The translations under genes and the position numbers were made by a program. This document shows positions 52,083-63,000 of a stretch of DNA of 64,000 bases, one piece after another (positions within the stretch are counted from its first letter, which is position 1; every line of letters begins with the position of its first letter). The notes beneath the pieces are model-generated. The model worked only from the letters and a program-made list of their open reading frames with translations. It searched no databases and was not told where the DNA came from. Source of the stretch: Phycisphaerales bacterium (GTDB lineage Bacteria > Planctomycetota > Phycisphaerae > UBA1845 > UTPLA1); contig JAKSDK010000487.1 of assembly GCA_022360095.1 (NCBI GenBank), positions 62,001 through 126,000 on the forward strand, read 5' to 3'.

Positions 52083-52478
52083 ATGGCAGACCGACAATAC
52101 GAACTGGGGGCCGCCGAATTGGAGGTGTTAAGCGTCCTCTGGGACCATGGGTCCTGCACGGTCCGGCAGGTTCTGGAGCATCTTCAGCAGAAAGGTCGCC
52201 GACTTGCTTACACGACCGTTCTGACTTTCCTGACACGGCTCGAACAAAAAGGGGTCGTCGTCAGCGACAAGACAGGCATCGCCTACGTTTACCGCACTGC
52301 GGTCACGCGTGATCGGATACGACGGTCCCGGCTCAAAGCGCTTGTTTCCCAGCTTTATGACGGTGCCGCGGGACCATTGGTCTTGCAATTGATCAAGACA
52401 CAGAAATTCTCGCCAGAGGAAATCGAGACACTCCAGGAGCTGATCAAACAACTGGACTCAAAACGAAAGAAGGAATAG
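52083..52478 (+). CDS. BlaI/MecI/CopY-family transcriptional repressor
   Basis: A 131-residue winged-helix repressor. The family opening YELGAAELEVLSVLWDHGSCTVRQVLEHL is followed by the recognition helix LAYTTVLTFLTRLEQKGVV and the wing DKTGIAYVYRTAV. The C-terminal dimerisation helices carry the site region normally cut by BlaR1-type proteases. ATG 52083 is preferred over an upstream TTG at 52059, which would lie inside the operator. The M56 protease gene follows 74 bases later, the standard sensor-repressor pair. Confidence 0.92.
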   Translation: MADRQYELGAAELEVLSVLWDHGSCTVRQVLEHLQQKGRRLAYTTVLTFLTRLEQKGVVVSDKTGIAYVYRTAVTRDRIRRSRLKALVSQLYDGAAGPLVLQLIKTQKFSPEEIETLQELIKQLDSKRKKE

Positions 52479-52552
52479 TGGACACCGTGCGCCCGATTGG
52501 CTCGGTTCCAATATAGACCTAAAGAGACGCAACTCGATCGGAGGCTTGGGAC

Positions 52553-55183
52553 ATGTGGTTTTCATCCACGACAGATTTGCTCTGGCGAAACGCCGTGGCA
52601 ATCATCCCCATGGCCCTGATCATCGCCGGCCTGTGCCGATGGACCCGATGTCGCCCCGCGACACGGCATGCCTTGTGGCTGGGTGTATTGGTCTGGCTGG
52701 TCGTCGGTCTGTTGCTTCCGCCGATTTCACTCTCAACACCGACCGATTCCGAAGACCGGATCAAGGATTCGGCCAGCGCACGATCGTCCACCATGGACAA
52801 TCGTGCATCTGACGAACCGTCTTCGACCTTGCCGGTCACGGTACCGAGTGACTTCCCGGTGACCATCGCGCACGACCTTTCGGCCTGGGACGAGCCTTAT
52901 CAAGAACCGGCGCCCCGGCCGAGCGAGGCCCAGCCCACTCCACCCGAGACAGTAGCCCGCATCGAGCCGTCTGTGCCGCACGTTCTGTTCCCGGCCGACG
53001 ACTTGGTCGGGCCACTGTCCAATTTGGATCGGGAAAAGGCCGACGAAAACACGACAGCCATCCCCAGATTCATGGTGTCGGAGCCGGATTCGCCCGCCCA
53101 TTCCGAACGCGAGGCGACACCGATCGTCATGGAAACGACATCGACAAAGCCGTCGATGACGTCCCACTTCAGCCAGTGGCTTTGCGCACTCGTCGTGGTG
53201 CGCGACGCCGTAGGACAGCTGCCGGCAGTTCCCACGTTCGCTTGGGCAAGCGGTCTGGCGTTCATTCTGGTCGTCCGGGTGCATCGGATCATACGCTTCC
53301 GACGACTTATTCGAGCCGGCGCCCCCGCCCCTGCTTCCGCGATCAAGCTCGTCGTCGAGGCGGCCAAGAAGATGCGTCTGGGACGAATCCCAAAGGTGAT
53401 CACGGTTAGAGAACGCGTCTCACCCATGATCTGGTGTGGTCGACGAGTGACACTCGTGCTGCCTGCGAGCTTATGGTCGAAACTTGACGAGACCGGTCGC
53501 AGAGTCGTTGTGTATCACGAACTGGCGCACCTTCGCAGACGGGATCATTGGATCTGCTGGTTAGAGTGGGCCGTGGGCGCGATCTACTGGTGGCACCCGC
53601 TGGTGTGGTGGGTGCGCGGCCGGCTGCGTGACGAAGCCGAGCATTGTTGCGATGCCTGGGTGACGTGGCTTCTTCCTCGCGGTCGGCGCGCCTATGCCGA
53701 AGCCCTGCTCAAAACCCGAGCATTCATTAGCGAACCAAACTCGGTCGCGCCGAGTACAAGCATTGGAATCATGAGCGGAAAAGCCAAACGCTTTGCAAGG
53801 AGATTAACCATGATTATGACGGAACGTGTATCGCCGAACGTATCTTTCTCGGGTGTTGCGGTGGCATTGTCGTTGGTGGTTGCCGGCTGGCTGGCCACGC
53901 CGGCTCAGTCCTCGGAACCAGAGGAAAGATCCGTCGTCGCGGGCGGTGGGGCTCCGATGAAAGTATCGACCGACGTGACCGTGTATAACGGCACCCGGCC
54001 CTCGGCTGGAAACTCAGCGTTGGGGGTCGCTCCCCCGCCGCCTCGCCCTTATGCAGCTGCAACGGGCGGTGGACGACGAGGTGCCCGAGGCAGCTCAAGT
54101 CAGAGAAATCTTGAAAACCGCTTGGAGCGCCTTGAGCAACAACTGAACCGCTTGTCCGAACAAATCGAAAGGCTTGCGGAAGCGAACGAAAAACATCAGG
54201 GGGCCTACCCCCTTGCTGCGCAGAATTTCGTGAGGAAAAACCCCGAAAGCCATAGGCAGCATATCGCACGCGACCTCTTGGGCCGCGGTATTGCCCAGCG
54301 CCAAGTCGGCCCCATCTCCATCCGAACCTACCACCTCCCCCAAGGTAAGCTCAGGGATTTGACCGAGCTAATGGTTCGCAACGACGTTCCGACGCGCGTT
54401 CGTCCTGTTGAAGATGGGATCGAAGTGCATGGGACCGCCGCGGAACATGTGGCCTTCCGGGCGTTCATCGACACAATCAGGGGGAACAACAAATCAAAAG
54501 TGGTCGAGTACCACCTCCCTCAAGGCAAACTGAAGGCGCTCACCAAACTCATGATCCGCAACGATGTCCCGATCATCGTGTCACCGCATAAGGAGACGAT
54601 CGAAGTGCACGGAGGACCCGCCGTCCAGGCCGTCTTCAAGGCCTTTCTAAATTTGCTTCATCCACCGAAGAGCAGGAAAGCAGAAGGACAGGCTCAGGCC
54701 GATGCAGCAGCGTCACAGGAGGCCCTCGCCCGAGCGGAGTACCTTAGGCTTCTGCAAGCCGCCGAAAAGGAACGGGCCACCGCCGAAACCGCTCGAAACC
54801 TGGCGCTTGTCGAACACCAAGCCGCGAAGAGGCTTCTCGAAGCGGCCGGCCGCCGCCGAGGCGTGAAAAAAATGCTCCGAATGGTCGAGGAGCTCGAAGT
54901 CCAAATCGAGCAACTTGAAGACAAGGCGGATCACTTGGGAGCCGAAGCGGACCGCATGCGCAGCGAAGCTGACGTCATGCGCGCCAAGGCCGAACACATG
55001 GACCCAAAAGAAGCAAAACGCCTTCAACTCCAAGCCCTTGAGCTGGAAACCGGTGCGAATGAAATGGAGCACAAGATCCTAATGATCCGGCGTGAGACGG
55101 AAACGTTGGAACGCCGGGTCGACGACCTTGAAGCAAAGGCGGATGCGGAGGAAGATCGACTGGAGGCCGAAGAAGAGGAATAA
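52553..55183 (+). CDS. M56 (BlaR1-like) membrane metalloprotease with novel C-terminal repeats and coiled coil
   Basis: An 876-residue protein. Membrane helices lie at residues 8-25 and 37-58; a Pro/Glu-rich segment (about 60-200) with no obvious fold follows, then another helix near 225 and the M56 zinc protease with VVYHELAHLRRRDHW near 321 and DEAEHCCDAW as further ligands. A last membrane helix (SFSGVAVALSLVVAGWL) near 430 leads outside. Beyond it, a 60-residue unit beginning YHLPQGKL is repeated at about 593 and 653, followed by about 180 residues of Ala/Glu/Arg coiled coil. There is no penicillin-binding domain. GGAGG is 8 bases before the ATG. Confidence 0.85.
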   Translation: MWFSSTTDLLWRNAVAIIPMALIIAGLCRWTRCRPATRHALWLGVLVWLVVGLLLPPISLSTPTDSEDRIKDSASARSSTMDNRASDEPSSTLPVTVPSDFPVTIAHDLSAWDEPYQEPAPRPSEAQPTPPETVARIEPSVPHVLFPADDLVGPLSNLDREKADENTTAIPRFMVSEPDSPAHSEREATPIVMETTSTKPSMTSHFSQWLCALVVVRDAVGQLPAVPTFAWASGLAFILVVRVHRIIRFRRLIRAGAPAPASAIKLVVEAAKKMRLGRIPKVITVRERVSPMIWCGRRVTLVLPASLWSKLDETGRRVVVYHELAHLRRRDHWICWLEWAVGAIYWWHPLVWWVRGRLRDEAEHCCDAWVTWLLPRGRRAYAEALLKTRAFISEPNSVAPSTSIGIMSGKAKRFARRLTMIMTERVSPNVSFSGVAVALSLVVAGWLATPAQSSEPEERSVVAGGGAPMKVSTDVTVYNGTRPSAGNSALGVAPPPPRPYAAATGGGRRGARGSSSQRNLENRLERLEQQLNRLSEQIERLAEANEKHQGAYPLAAQNFVRKNPESHRQHIARDLLGRGIAQRQVGPISIRTYHLPQGKLRDLTELMVRNDVPTRVRPVEDGIEVHGTAAEHVAFRAFIDTIRGNNKSKVVEYHLPQGKLKALTKLMIRNDVPIIVSPHKETIEVHGGPAVQAVFKAFLNLLHPPKSRKAEGQAQADAAASQEALARAEYLRLLQAAEKERATAETARNLALVEHQAAKRLLEAAGRRRGVKKMLRMVEELEVQIEQLEDKADHLGAEADRMRSEADVMRAKAEHMDPKEAKRLQLQALELETGANEMEHKILMIRRETETLERRVDDLEAKADAEEDRLEAEEEE

Positions 55184-55531
55184 GTCGATCGGCCGCCTCT
55201 CGACCACGATCCACCAAGGCCATCCGGAGCCCGTCAGCGTCGACAAGAACGCCTGTGATTTTCGTTAAGCGAAAGTCGACGTGAGAATTCTAATTTTCTT
55301 CGAGCAAGGTTGTTGTGTTTCGATGCGCGCGGAGCTTGTCAGTCGCCGGCCAGACCGCTACGATTTGAATCCCATCACGAGCATTGAGACGCAGCATCTT
55401 GCCGTTCATGCCTTTGTAGTGAACACGCTCGAGTCTTGAAAAAATGTGGCGATCTTTTTCGACGCCTTGGCCGTAGAAGAAATCACACGGCCATGAGAGT
55501 CATGGCGTCATCGCCACAAGGAGGTGTGCGA
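55184..55531. other. Intergenic region before the Tol/Ton-like operon
   Basis: No gene supported. A 5-base hairpin (TTTCG/CGAAA, 55260-55274) is the only structure noticed. An in-frame ATG at 55436 extends the TPR reading frame but lacks a ribosome site, whereas 55532 has a strong one. The operon promoter is expected here; I could not identify it. Confidence 0.4.
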
Positions 55532-58500
55532 ATGCGTAGGACCCACAGGAACATGACGACCTATGCCTCGGTGACCGTTCTCTTCTTCGTCACGTGGGCT
55601 TCCGCGAACGCTCCGAACGCGTTGGCCACTTCCGAAAAGCTGACCGATGCCGATCTACAACCCTATGTCAGCGGAAACGGCCTGCTGAATCGAGGTCTTT
55701 ACGACTTGGCCGCAAAGGAATACCGTAAGTTCCTCGCCGCTCACCCCAAACATGAAAAGGCGCCGATCGCGCGATACGGACTGGCCGTCAGCCTGTTTCG
55801 ACTGGGCCATCTCCGCGAAGCCACGGAGGAGCTGGGGCAGTTGCACCAACGAAAGAACTTCGCCTACTCAGCGGAAGTCGCCACGATGTTCGGGCAATGC
55901 CACCTGGCCGACGGCCGTTATGTCGAAGCATGCAAAGCCTTCGAGACGGTCCTGACAAGATACGCGGATCACGACCTGGCGGATGATGCCGCGGCTCAGC
56001 TCGTCGAAGCGCTCTATCGAAACAACAGGCTTAAAAAAGCAATTTCCTGTTATAAGAAGCTCCGATCGCAGTGGGCTCAGTCTCCGCACCTCGATCGCGG
56101 ACACTATTTCGCGGGCCTCGCAGAAATGAAGCAGGAAGCCTATCCGTCGGCCGCCCTCCGGTTTTCCGAGCTGCTGGCAAAGTTTCCCCAAAGCCCCTTT
56201 GTTTCACACGCAAAACTCTTGCTGGCTCAATGTCACCACAATGCAGGCAGCCTGAAAGACGCTTCCGGTCAATATCGTCAGCTTCTTGAAGACGAGAAAA
56301 GCCCCTATCGCCCGGACGCCCTTCTCGGTCTGGCAACCATCCTGCGGCAAGAGGGCCATTCCGGCGCGGCCGGCCAATTGCTCGATCAACTCCTGGAAAA
56401 CCATGCAAAAAGCCCGCTCGTGCCGGCCGCCACCTTCGTACGTGGACGAACGTGGTTCGACGTCGGCGACTACAAACGTGCCTCGCGGGCTTTCCAGCAT
56501 GTCTTGAAAACAAAAGATCCGCTGGCGGCCGATGCGGCGTATTGGTCGGCCAAATGCAGACTGCGACGTGGCGATCATGCCGGTGCCGCTCGTGATCTAA
56601 AACGGGCCATGGCCGCCCATCCCGATGGCAAGCTTTTTCCGGAGATGGTCTATGATCACGCCATTGCCCTTCTCCGCGATGACAAACCAAAACAGGCGGC
56701 GAAAGGGTTGGCCGATTTTCGGTCGCAGTTTCCGGATCACGGCTCAGCCGCCGACGCGCTGCACCTGCTGGCCACGATCGCCCATCAACAACAGGACTAC
56801 GAGCGCAGCCAAGAACATGTCGGAGCGTTCCTCAAACAGTATCCAAAACATAAGAACGCTGCGAAGATCGGTTACCTGGATGCGGAAAACGAATACCTCG
56901 CCGGAAACTACAAGAAAGCGGCCGCCAAATACCAACAGTTCCTGAACACTCACGCCCGGGATGAGCAAGTGGGGACGGCTCGATACCGGCTGGGAATGGC
57001 GTTGTACCGTCTGGAGGAATTTGACCGTGCGTTGAAGTTGCTTTCGGAGGTCGAGAAACACGGCGCGGACACGGCCGCCTTTCATCCGCTCCACCTCGCG
57101 CTCGGGGATATTCACTTCCAACAAGAACGATGGAATTCTGCAGAGGAACAACTGAATCAGTACCTCTCGAAAGGTCCTGCTGTTCCCGCGGCCGACGATG
57201 CGCTGCTGAAGCTTGGACTCGCCTTGCAGCGCCAGGGAAAATATCAGGAAGCGATACGGCGATACGACCACCTTCTGGATCAGTTCCAAACGAGCCCACA
57301 TGGTCTACAGGCCATTTTTGAGCGAGGACAGGCTCTGGTCGCGCTGAAACAGTTCAACGACGCGGCGGAAACGTTCAAAACACTGCTTGCCGAAAAAGGC
57401 GGATCGCGTTTTTCGGTGCCGGCACAACGACACTTGGCAACCATCGCGCTGCATCAAAGCGATTTCAAAAACGCGGCTCGTCGCTTCGGGCGCGTGGCTC
57501 GCGCAACGAAAGGGACCGAAGCCGAAGCGGAAGCCCTGTTCCAAAGAGGACAGGCTCTAATGTCGGCCAAGAACTTCGCGACCGCGGAAGCGACTTTCAA
57601 GCGACTTATCAAAAGCCATCCCTCCCACACACGGGTCAACGCAGCCAGGGCGCACCTTACGATCGCATTGGCGCGTCAGGACAAATACAAGTCGGCGCTC
57701 GATTCGTTCAAGCAGGTTGACCCCACCCAATTAAACGCGTCGATGCAGGCATCGCTGCACTACGAGAAAGCATGGTGTCTCCGAGCCTCGGGGAATGAGA
57801 ACGGGGCAGCCGTTGCGTATCGTGAGTTGATTACCAAACGACCCCACGAGCTACAGTTGCACGCCCTGCTTGAATTGGCCGATATCGAGGCCGACCGTCG
57901 GCACTACCCTGAGGCCATCGATCTTCTAAGGCAGCTTCGTGAGCGAGTGAAGCAGGCGCCCCATAAGCCGGCCGACTCATTGTTGTCGCAGGCAACTTAT
58001 CAGCTCGGCACTTGCCTTTTCCAAGTAAGGCAATTTCAGGAGGCGGCCGACGTGCTTGGCGAGTTTTCAAAACACTATCCGGATAGCAAGCTTTTTGTCT
58101 CGGCCAGTTTCTTCTGTGGAGAGTCGCTGTTCGAACTTGGCCGACGGCAAAAGGCGATCAAGCATTTCGAACGTGTTGCGGCCGGGCCGAAATCCGATTC
58201 GGCCTTCGGTCCCAGTCTGCTCCGTCTGGGAGAATGCCATGCGAACGAACAGCAATGGCCCAAAAGCGAAGCCGCCTTTGCGGAGTACCTCGAGCGTTTC
58301 GGCAGCGGCGAGCAATGGTTCCAGGCGGAGTTTGGTCTGGGCTGGGCGCTTGAAAACCAGGGGAAATACGACGAAGCGATGAAGCCTTACAAGCGCGTGG
58401 TGGATCGCCACAAAGGCCCGACGGCAGCCCGTGCACAGTTTCAAACAGGGCAATGCCTTTTCGCCCAAAAACGTTATGAAGACGCCGTACGAGAATTGTT

Positions 58501-58714
58501 GAAGGTGGACATCCTTTACGCGTACCCCCAATGGAGTGCCGCCGCGCTCTACGAAGCCGGCCGGTGCTTCGAAAAACTGATGAAAAATGCGGAGGCCCGG
58601 CAACAATTCGAAACGGTCATCGAAAAATACGGAGACACGCAATGGGCCGGTATGGCGTCGCAGCGCTTGTCCGGCATGTCCAAGCCGTCGCTGCCCGGAC
58701 GACCAAGTTCGTAG
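55532..58714 (+). CDS. Large exported TPR protein of a Tol/Ton-like operon
   Basis: A 1060-residue protein. The N-terminal signal sequence is TYASVTVLFFVTWASANAPNALA. Almost the whole mature part is tetratricopeptide-like repeats of 34-37 residues, for example YDLAAKEYRKFLAAHPKHEKAPIARYGLAVSLFRLG and EEFDRALKLLSEVEKHG. The pattern resembles the periplasmic CpoB/YbgF TPR of the Tol system, but it is many times longer. ATG 55532 has AAGGAGGTG 6 bases upstream. It is followed by ExbB-, ExbD- and TolB/TonB-like genes with short gaps, so it probably acts in the same envelope machine. Confidence 0.87.
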   Translation: MRRTHRNMTTYASVTVLFFVTWASANAPNALATSEKLTDADLQPYVSGNGLLNRGLYDLAAKEYRKFLAAHPKHEKAPIARYGLAVSLFRLGHLREATEELGQLHQRKNFAYSAEVATMFGQCHLADGRYVEACKAFETVLTRYADHDLADDAAAQLVEALYRNNRLKKAISCYKKLRSQWAQSPHLDRGHYFAGLAEMKQEAYPSAALRFSELLAKFPQSPFVSHAKLLLAQCHHNAGSLKDASGQYRQLLEDEKSPYRPDALLGLATILRQEGHSGAAGQLLDQLLENHAKSPLVPAATFVRGRTWFDVGDYKRASRAFQHVLKTKDPLAADAAYWSAKCRLRRGDHAGAARDLKRAMAAHPDGKLFPEMVYDHAIALLRDDKPKQAAKGLADFRSQFPDHGSAADALHLLATIAHQQQDYERSQEHVGAFLKQYPKHKNAAKIGYLDAENEYLAGNYKKAAAKYQQFLNTHARDEQVGTARYRLGMALYRLEEFDRALKLLSEVEKHGADTAAFHPLHLALGDIHFQQERWNSAEEQLNQYLSKGPAVPAADDALLKLGLALQRQGKYQEAIRRYDHLLDQFQTSPHGLQAIFERGQALVALKQFNDAAETFKTLLAEKGGSRFSVPAQRHLATIALHQSDFKNAARRFGRVARATKGTEAEAEALFQRGQALMSAKNFATAEATFKRLIKSHPSHTRVNAARAHLTIALARQDKYKSALDSFKQVDPTQLNASMQASLHYEKAWCLRASGNENGAAVAYRELITKRPHELQLHALLELADIEADRRHYPEAIDLLRQLRERVKQAPHKPADSLLSQATYQLGTCLFQVRQFQEAADVLGEFSKHYPDSKLFVSASFFCGESLFELGRRQKAIKHFERVAAGPKSDSAFGPSLLRLGECHANEQQWPKSEAAFAEYLERFGSGEQWFQAEFGLGWALENQGKYDEAMKPYKRVVDRHKGPTAARAQFQTGQCLFAQKRYEDAVRELLKVDILYAYPQWSAAALYEAGRCFEKLMKNAEARQQFETVIEKYGDTQWAGMASQRLSGMSKPSLPGRPSS

Positions 58715-58762
58715 TTCCAGCCTGTCGCAAAACATTTGATTGGATGCAAAGGAGCCTGTTCC

Positions 58763-59545
58763 GTGAATACGCTAGTCCCCCGCTTTATCACCGCGGTCGT
58801 TGGCCAGTCATCGACTGCGGCAACCGAAGCAACGACACAAATTCAGTCCATTTGGGATTTCATCCTCAAAGGCGGGCCGATGATGATCCCGATTGGAGCC
58901 TGTTCACTTTTCGCGCTCGCCGTCATCGTTGAGCGACTGGTCACGTTGCGGCGTCAAAACGTCATCCCTCCGAACTTCCTCTCAGACCTCAAAGCGATCC
59001 TGAAAGGGGGCGACGACGAACACTCGAAGGCATTGGAACACTGCGAAGCCAACGGCAGTGCCCTGGCCGGCATCTTTGTCGTCGGCATCAAACGGCTTTC
59101 CGAGCCGGTCGAGCGGCTCGAAAAGCAGGTTCAAGAAGCCGGTGAACGTGCCGTCTTCAAGCTACGCAAACACCTTCGCGCGCTGTCCGTTATCGCTGCG
59201 ATTTGTCCGCTCATGGGGTTGCTCGGAACGATCTTCGGCATGATCAAGGCTTTTCAAACCGTGGCCACGTCCGGTGAAGCCCTCGGAAAGACGGAACTGC
59301 TCGCCGAGGGAATCTATCAGGCCATGATCACCACGGCCGCCGGACTGCTCGTGGCGATTCCCGTGATCATTGCCTATCACTGGATCTCTTCGAGAATCGA
59401 TCACCTTGTGAGCGAAATGGATCGGATCACGGTCGAATTCGTTGAGGAGTATGCTCTGAATAAGGATTCGCAGTCTCCATCAAACTTTCGCCTCCAGACC
59501 GACAACGAAACGGAACTCACCGAGCACGCCGTCGTGGCGACCTAA
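58763..59545 (+). CDS. ExbB/TolQ/MotA-family proton channel protein
   Basis: A 260-residue inner-membrane protein with three membrane helices: PMMIPIGACSLFALAVIVERLVTL, LSVIAAICPLMGLLGTIFGMIKAF and ITTAAGLLVAIPVIIAYHWI. The signature CPLMGLLGTIFGMIKAF and the polar Thr residues of the third helix belong to the proton path. The GTG at 58763 has AAGGAG 8 bases upstream; an earlier TTG at 58736 lacks one. The ExbD gene follows 15 bases later. Together they would form the pentamer-dimer motor that uses the proton gradient. Confidence 0.92.
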   Translation: MNTLVPRFITAVVGQSSTAATEATTQIQSIWDFILKGGPMMIPIGACSLFALAVIVERLVTLRRQNVIPPNFLSDLKAILKGGDDEHSKALEHCEANGSALAGIFVVGIKRLSEPVERLEKQVQEAGERAVFKLRKHLRALSVIAAICPLMGLLGTIFGMIKAFQTVATSGEALGKTELLAEGIYQAMITTAAGLLVAIPVIIAYHWISSRIDHLVSEMDRITVEFVEEYALNKDSQSPSNFRLQTDNETELTEHAVVAT

Positions 59546-59560
59546 GGCAGGCAAACCGAA

Positions 59561-59974
59561 ATGTTGATCAAGTCTCAAGAAATGAAATCCGGTGTGTCCA
59601 TCGAACTGACACCCATGATCGATATGGTGTTTCTGCTGCTCATTTTTTTTCTGGTGGCCACGACGTTCCATCAAGCTGAGCGTGAGATGAAAATCGCTTT
59701 GCCCGAAGCGCAGGCAGCCATGCCGATCAGTGCGACGCTGCGTGAGTTTATTATTAACGTCGACGCGGAGGGTCGGATCATGGTCAGCGGCCAATGGATC
59801 GAGCCTGAGACGCTCCGCTCCATGGTCACCAACGCAGTCAAGGATAATCCAGAGCAGAAAGTGACCGTGCGTGGAGATCGTGATTCTTCTTATGCAAACA
59901 TCGTGCGCGTCCTGGACATCTGCAAAGGCAGCGGCATTCAAGAGCCATACCTGGACACGGTCTTGAGCCCATAA
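59561..59974 (+). CDS. ExbD/TolR-family protein
   Basis: A 137-residue single-pass protein. Its helix PMIDMVFLLLIFFLVATTF carries the essential proton-binding Asp. The periplasmic domain ends with the family pattern VTVRGDRDSSYANIVRVLDICKGSGI. It is in line with the ExbB gene and 58 bases ahead of the TolB/TonB-like fusion gene. Confidence 0.92.
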   Translation: MLIKSQEMKSGVSIELTPMIDMVFLLLIFFLVATTFHQAEREMKIALPEAQAAMPISATLREFIINVDAEGRIMVSGQWIEPETLRSMVTNAVKDNPEQKVTVRGDRDSSYANIVRVLDICKGSGIQEPYLDTVLSP

Positions 59975-60032
59975 CCGTCCGATCCGAAAAGCGGTCGCAA
60001 GCCGCAACGGCGGGAAGAGACTTCAAGAAATA

Positions 60033-63000
60033 ATGAAGCGCTACCTCAGACCATTCCTGATCGCCTTTGGCATGCTGGTCCTTGTCGGCGCGATGTTCGT
60101 CGCCTGGCATGTCTGGCCGCGCCAATTACGCTATTACACCGATGCGGACACGATAAAGTTGCCGCAAGGCAGCGCTTCCGTGCGCGAAATCCTATGGCAG
60201 CCGCCGACTCACTTGCCGGATGACTTTCAACTGGCAAAGGAAGACAGCGACCCGACACTGAGCGCGGACGGGCAGCTTATGGTCTTCGTCCGAAGTCAAG
60301 CCGGACAGAATGCGGATTTCTATTCACGCCACCGTACACAGGAAGGCTGGAGCGAACCCGAATCGCTCAAGCGCGTAAACACGAAGTACGACGAACTCGG
60401 CCCCGAACTCTCCGCCGACGGAAAATCGCTGTATTTCTACAGCGATCGAATGGGGAGTGTCGGAGGATACGACCTCTGGGTTTCACATCAAGACGCAAGC
60501 GGATGGAAACCGGCGATCCACTTAGGCGCTCAGGTGAACTCGCCATTCAACGACTATCATCCGGCGCTGTCTTCCGACAAAAAGACGTTGTATTTCGCAT
60601 CCGACCGCCCTGGAAACCATGCCGGATCAGGGGACTCAAAATCGAATGAAAACCAGCGCGATTATGACCTCTATGCCTGCTCGATCTCCGAACAAGGCGC
60701 CGAGTCCGCCAAACCGTTAGTCGTTCTCAACACGGAGGGGAATGAAGGCGCGCCAGCCGTCAGCCGATTCGGCGACTTTTTATATTTCTCGTCGGATCGG
60801 CTGGGCGGCTTCGGCGGATTTGATCTTTACCGATCCCGTCGATTGCCCGATCGGCACGGACCACCCGAGAATCTCGGACCGACCGTCAACACTCCCGCCG
60901 ACGAACTCGATCCGGATCTGAGCTTCGGCAACTATGCCCTCCACTTCAACTCCAACCGGGCGCAGGGTTACCGTCCTTATTACACGACGTCTCGTGAAGT
61001 CTTCCACAAAGTGGAAACCCATCGGCCCTCGATCAACTGGTCCGAACTTTGGAGAGTGATCGCCCCCAACCTTGCATGGGCGCTGCTCGCGCTGATTCTC
61101 GCACTATTGATGCTTGCCCTTTATCGTGATTTTCGTGAGCGAGGAATGAGCCTTTTGAGCCGTTGCCTCGTGGCGTCGTTACTGGCTCACCTCTTGCTTA
61201 TGCTGCTGTTCAATGTGGTGGAAGTCACGACGAGCCTGGCCGACATCGTGAGCAAACAAGGCAAAATTCAGGTTGCGTTGGTCTCGACGGCCGCGGGCCG
61301 GGAGATTACCCAGCAGGTTCGAGGGCAATGGACCGACGTCAAACTGCCGGAGCTGGAGCAGCCCGAGGTCGAGCCGCCGGAAATCGCTCAGGCAACAGAA
61401 GCCGTCGACGTGAGCGTGACGCTGGAGGCCGAACGTATTTCCTTGGAGCTGAACGAAAAGCCGGAAACCGAAACTGAAACCACGGATGCTCCCGAGCCTG
61501 GGCATGAAAAAAGCCCTGCATTGCAGCGGGAGTCAAAAACTGTTGAGACCGCGTCCGCCGCGGATGTTGCCACACCGGAAGAATCGGCGCCTGTGCCAGT
61601 TCCCGAACCGGACGCGCCGGCCCCTCCGGAATTTGCCGCGACGGATGCTGTCAAACCATTCGCCACACCGATTGCCACGACCCAGCCCGTGGAGCGCGAT
61701 TTGATGTTTGCCGCCGAACCCGCTCGCGTTCAGCCGGCCGATCTCAATGAGCATCCGGAGCAGCCTGATGAAAAGCGCGTTCAAGACATCGATGTTCTTG
61801 CTTCGACGGTTCCCAAAACGACCTTCCTTGCCGAAGCGATTTCGTCACCCTTGTCGGACCTGACCGTACCGGCCGATGCAGTCAAGCCTGTCGACGTTTC
61901 CGAAGATCGATCATCGGTCGACATCGCGGAGGGATCTTCGATCCGCCCTATTAATACGGTTCATATGGCTGATAGGGCCTATCCCTCGGCAATGGAGTTT
62001 GCGCCCGACTCGACAACCCGAGATTGGAAGGCGCAAACCGTGATTCACCCACCGAGCCTGCAAATTGCGGAAGCGAATCCAAGGTCCAAACCGCTGATCG
62101 CAAAAGCCAGGCCGAGTGTCGATACGGCATTGCCGGTCATGAGCGAAATCACATTGCCGCAACCTGCGGCGACCGAGGCAACGGCGAGATTGCCGAAGCC
62201 ATCGACACTCGCGACCCAGATTGTCGCCGTCGACCAAGCCCGAGCAACGTTCACCTTGAAAGCGACTCCGAATGCTGCCAGTCCGCCTTACCTCGCCGCG
62301 ATAAGACCGGGGAGTCAACAGGAGGTGGATCGTCAAGGCAGCTTTGTGCCGACGAAAATCGGCGCCGCGGACGCCGCTGCGAGGCCCCCCGGTGTGCGAC
62401 CTGTCGTCAAACTCGGCCGAAACGTCGGCCTCGCGCCATTGAGTGAGATTGCGCTGCCCTCGCCCACTTCGAAACAGACCGGAGCCGAATCAAATCCGTC
62501 AAAGCCGACCACTCCCATGCAGGTGACCGCGATCGACCCCACCCGCTCACGATCACCCAGCCTCGCGAGCAATGTGTCCGCACCGTCTACCGTCATTGTC
62601 ACCATGCCTCCGGCAAAGCACTCGAAACCGTTGGAGCAACCCGGCAACGCGATCGACGAGATTCCTCCTTATGAAATGGAGTCGCAACCTTGCCCGTGTC
62701 CATTGCGGCCGAAGGACTCGCTGTCCCGGTTGGCCGCCGTCAGCAGGCCTTTGCCGCTTGAGTTGGACGTCCCGGCTGAAATTGAACTGCCCGTTGCGAC
62801 CAACCCGCCGCCGCCTTCGGGCCCGATCGGTACGATCCTGGGACGCGTCACGGATGCGAAGACAGGCGAACCGTTGCCCGGGGCCTTGGTGCGGTTGGTG
62901 CTACCCGATGACAACACTATCGTTGTAAAAACGGACGATGCCGGTCGCTACGTTCTGGCCGTCCCGTCGGTTCCTGATTTCTTTGCCTTGTCGGCGTCCC

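Noticed and set aside
52838..52975. Penicillin-binding sensor domain in the BlaR1-like protein
   Set aside because: No SxxK/SxN/KTG series is present. The extra segment between the early helices is Pro/Glu-rich and looks disordered.
61911..62336. Open frames on both strands inside the linker of the fusion protein
   Set aside because: Repetitive Pro/Ala codons keep other frames open. The main frame is continuous from the propeller to the C-terminal domain.
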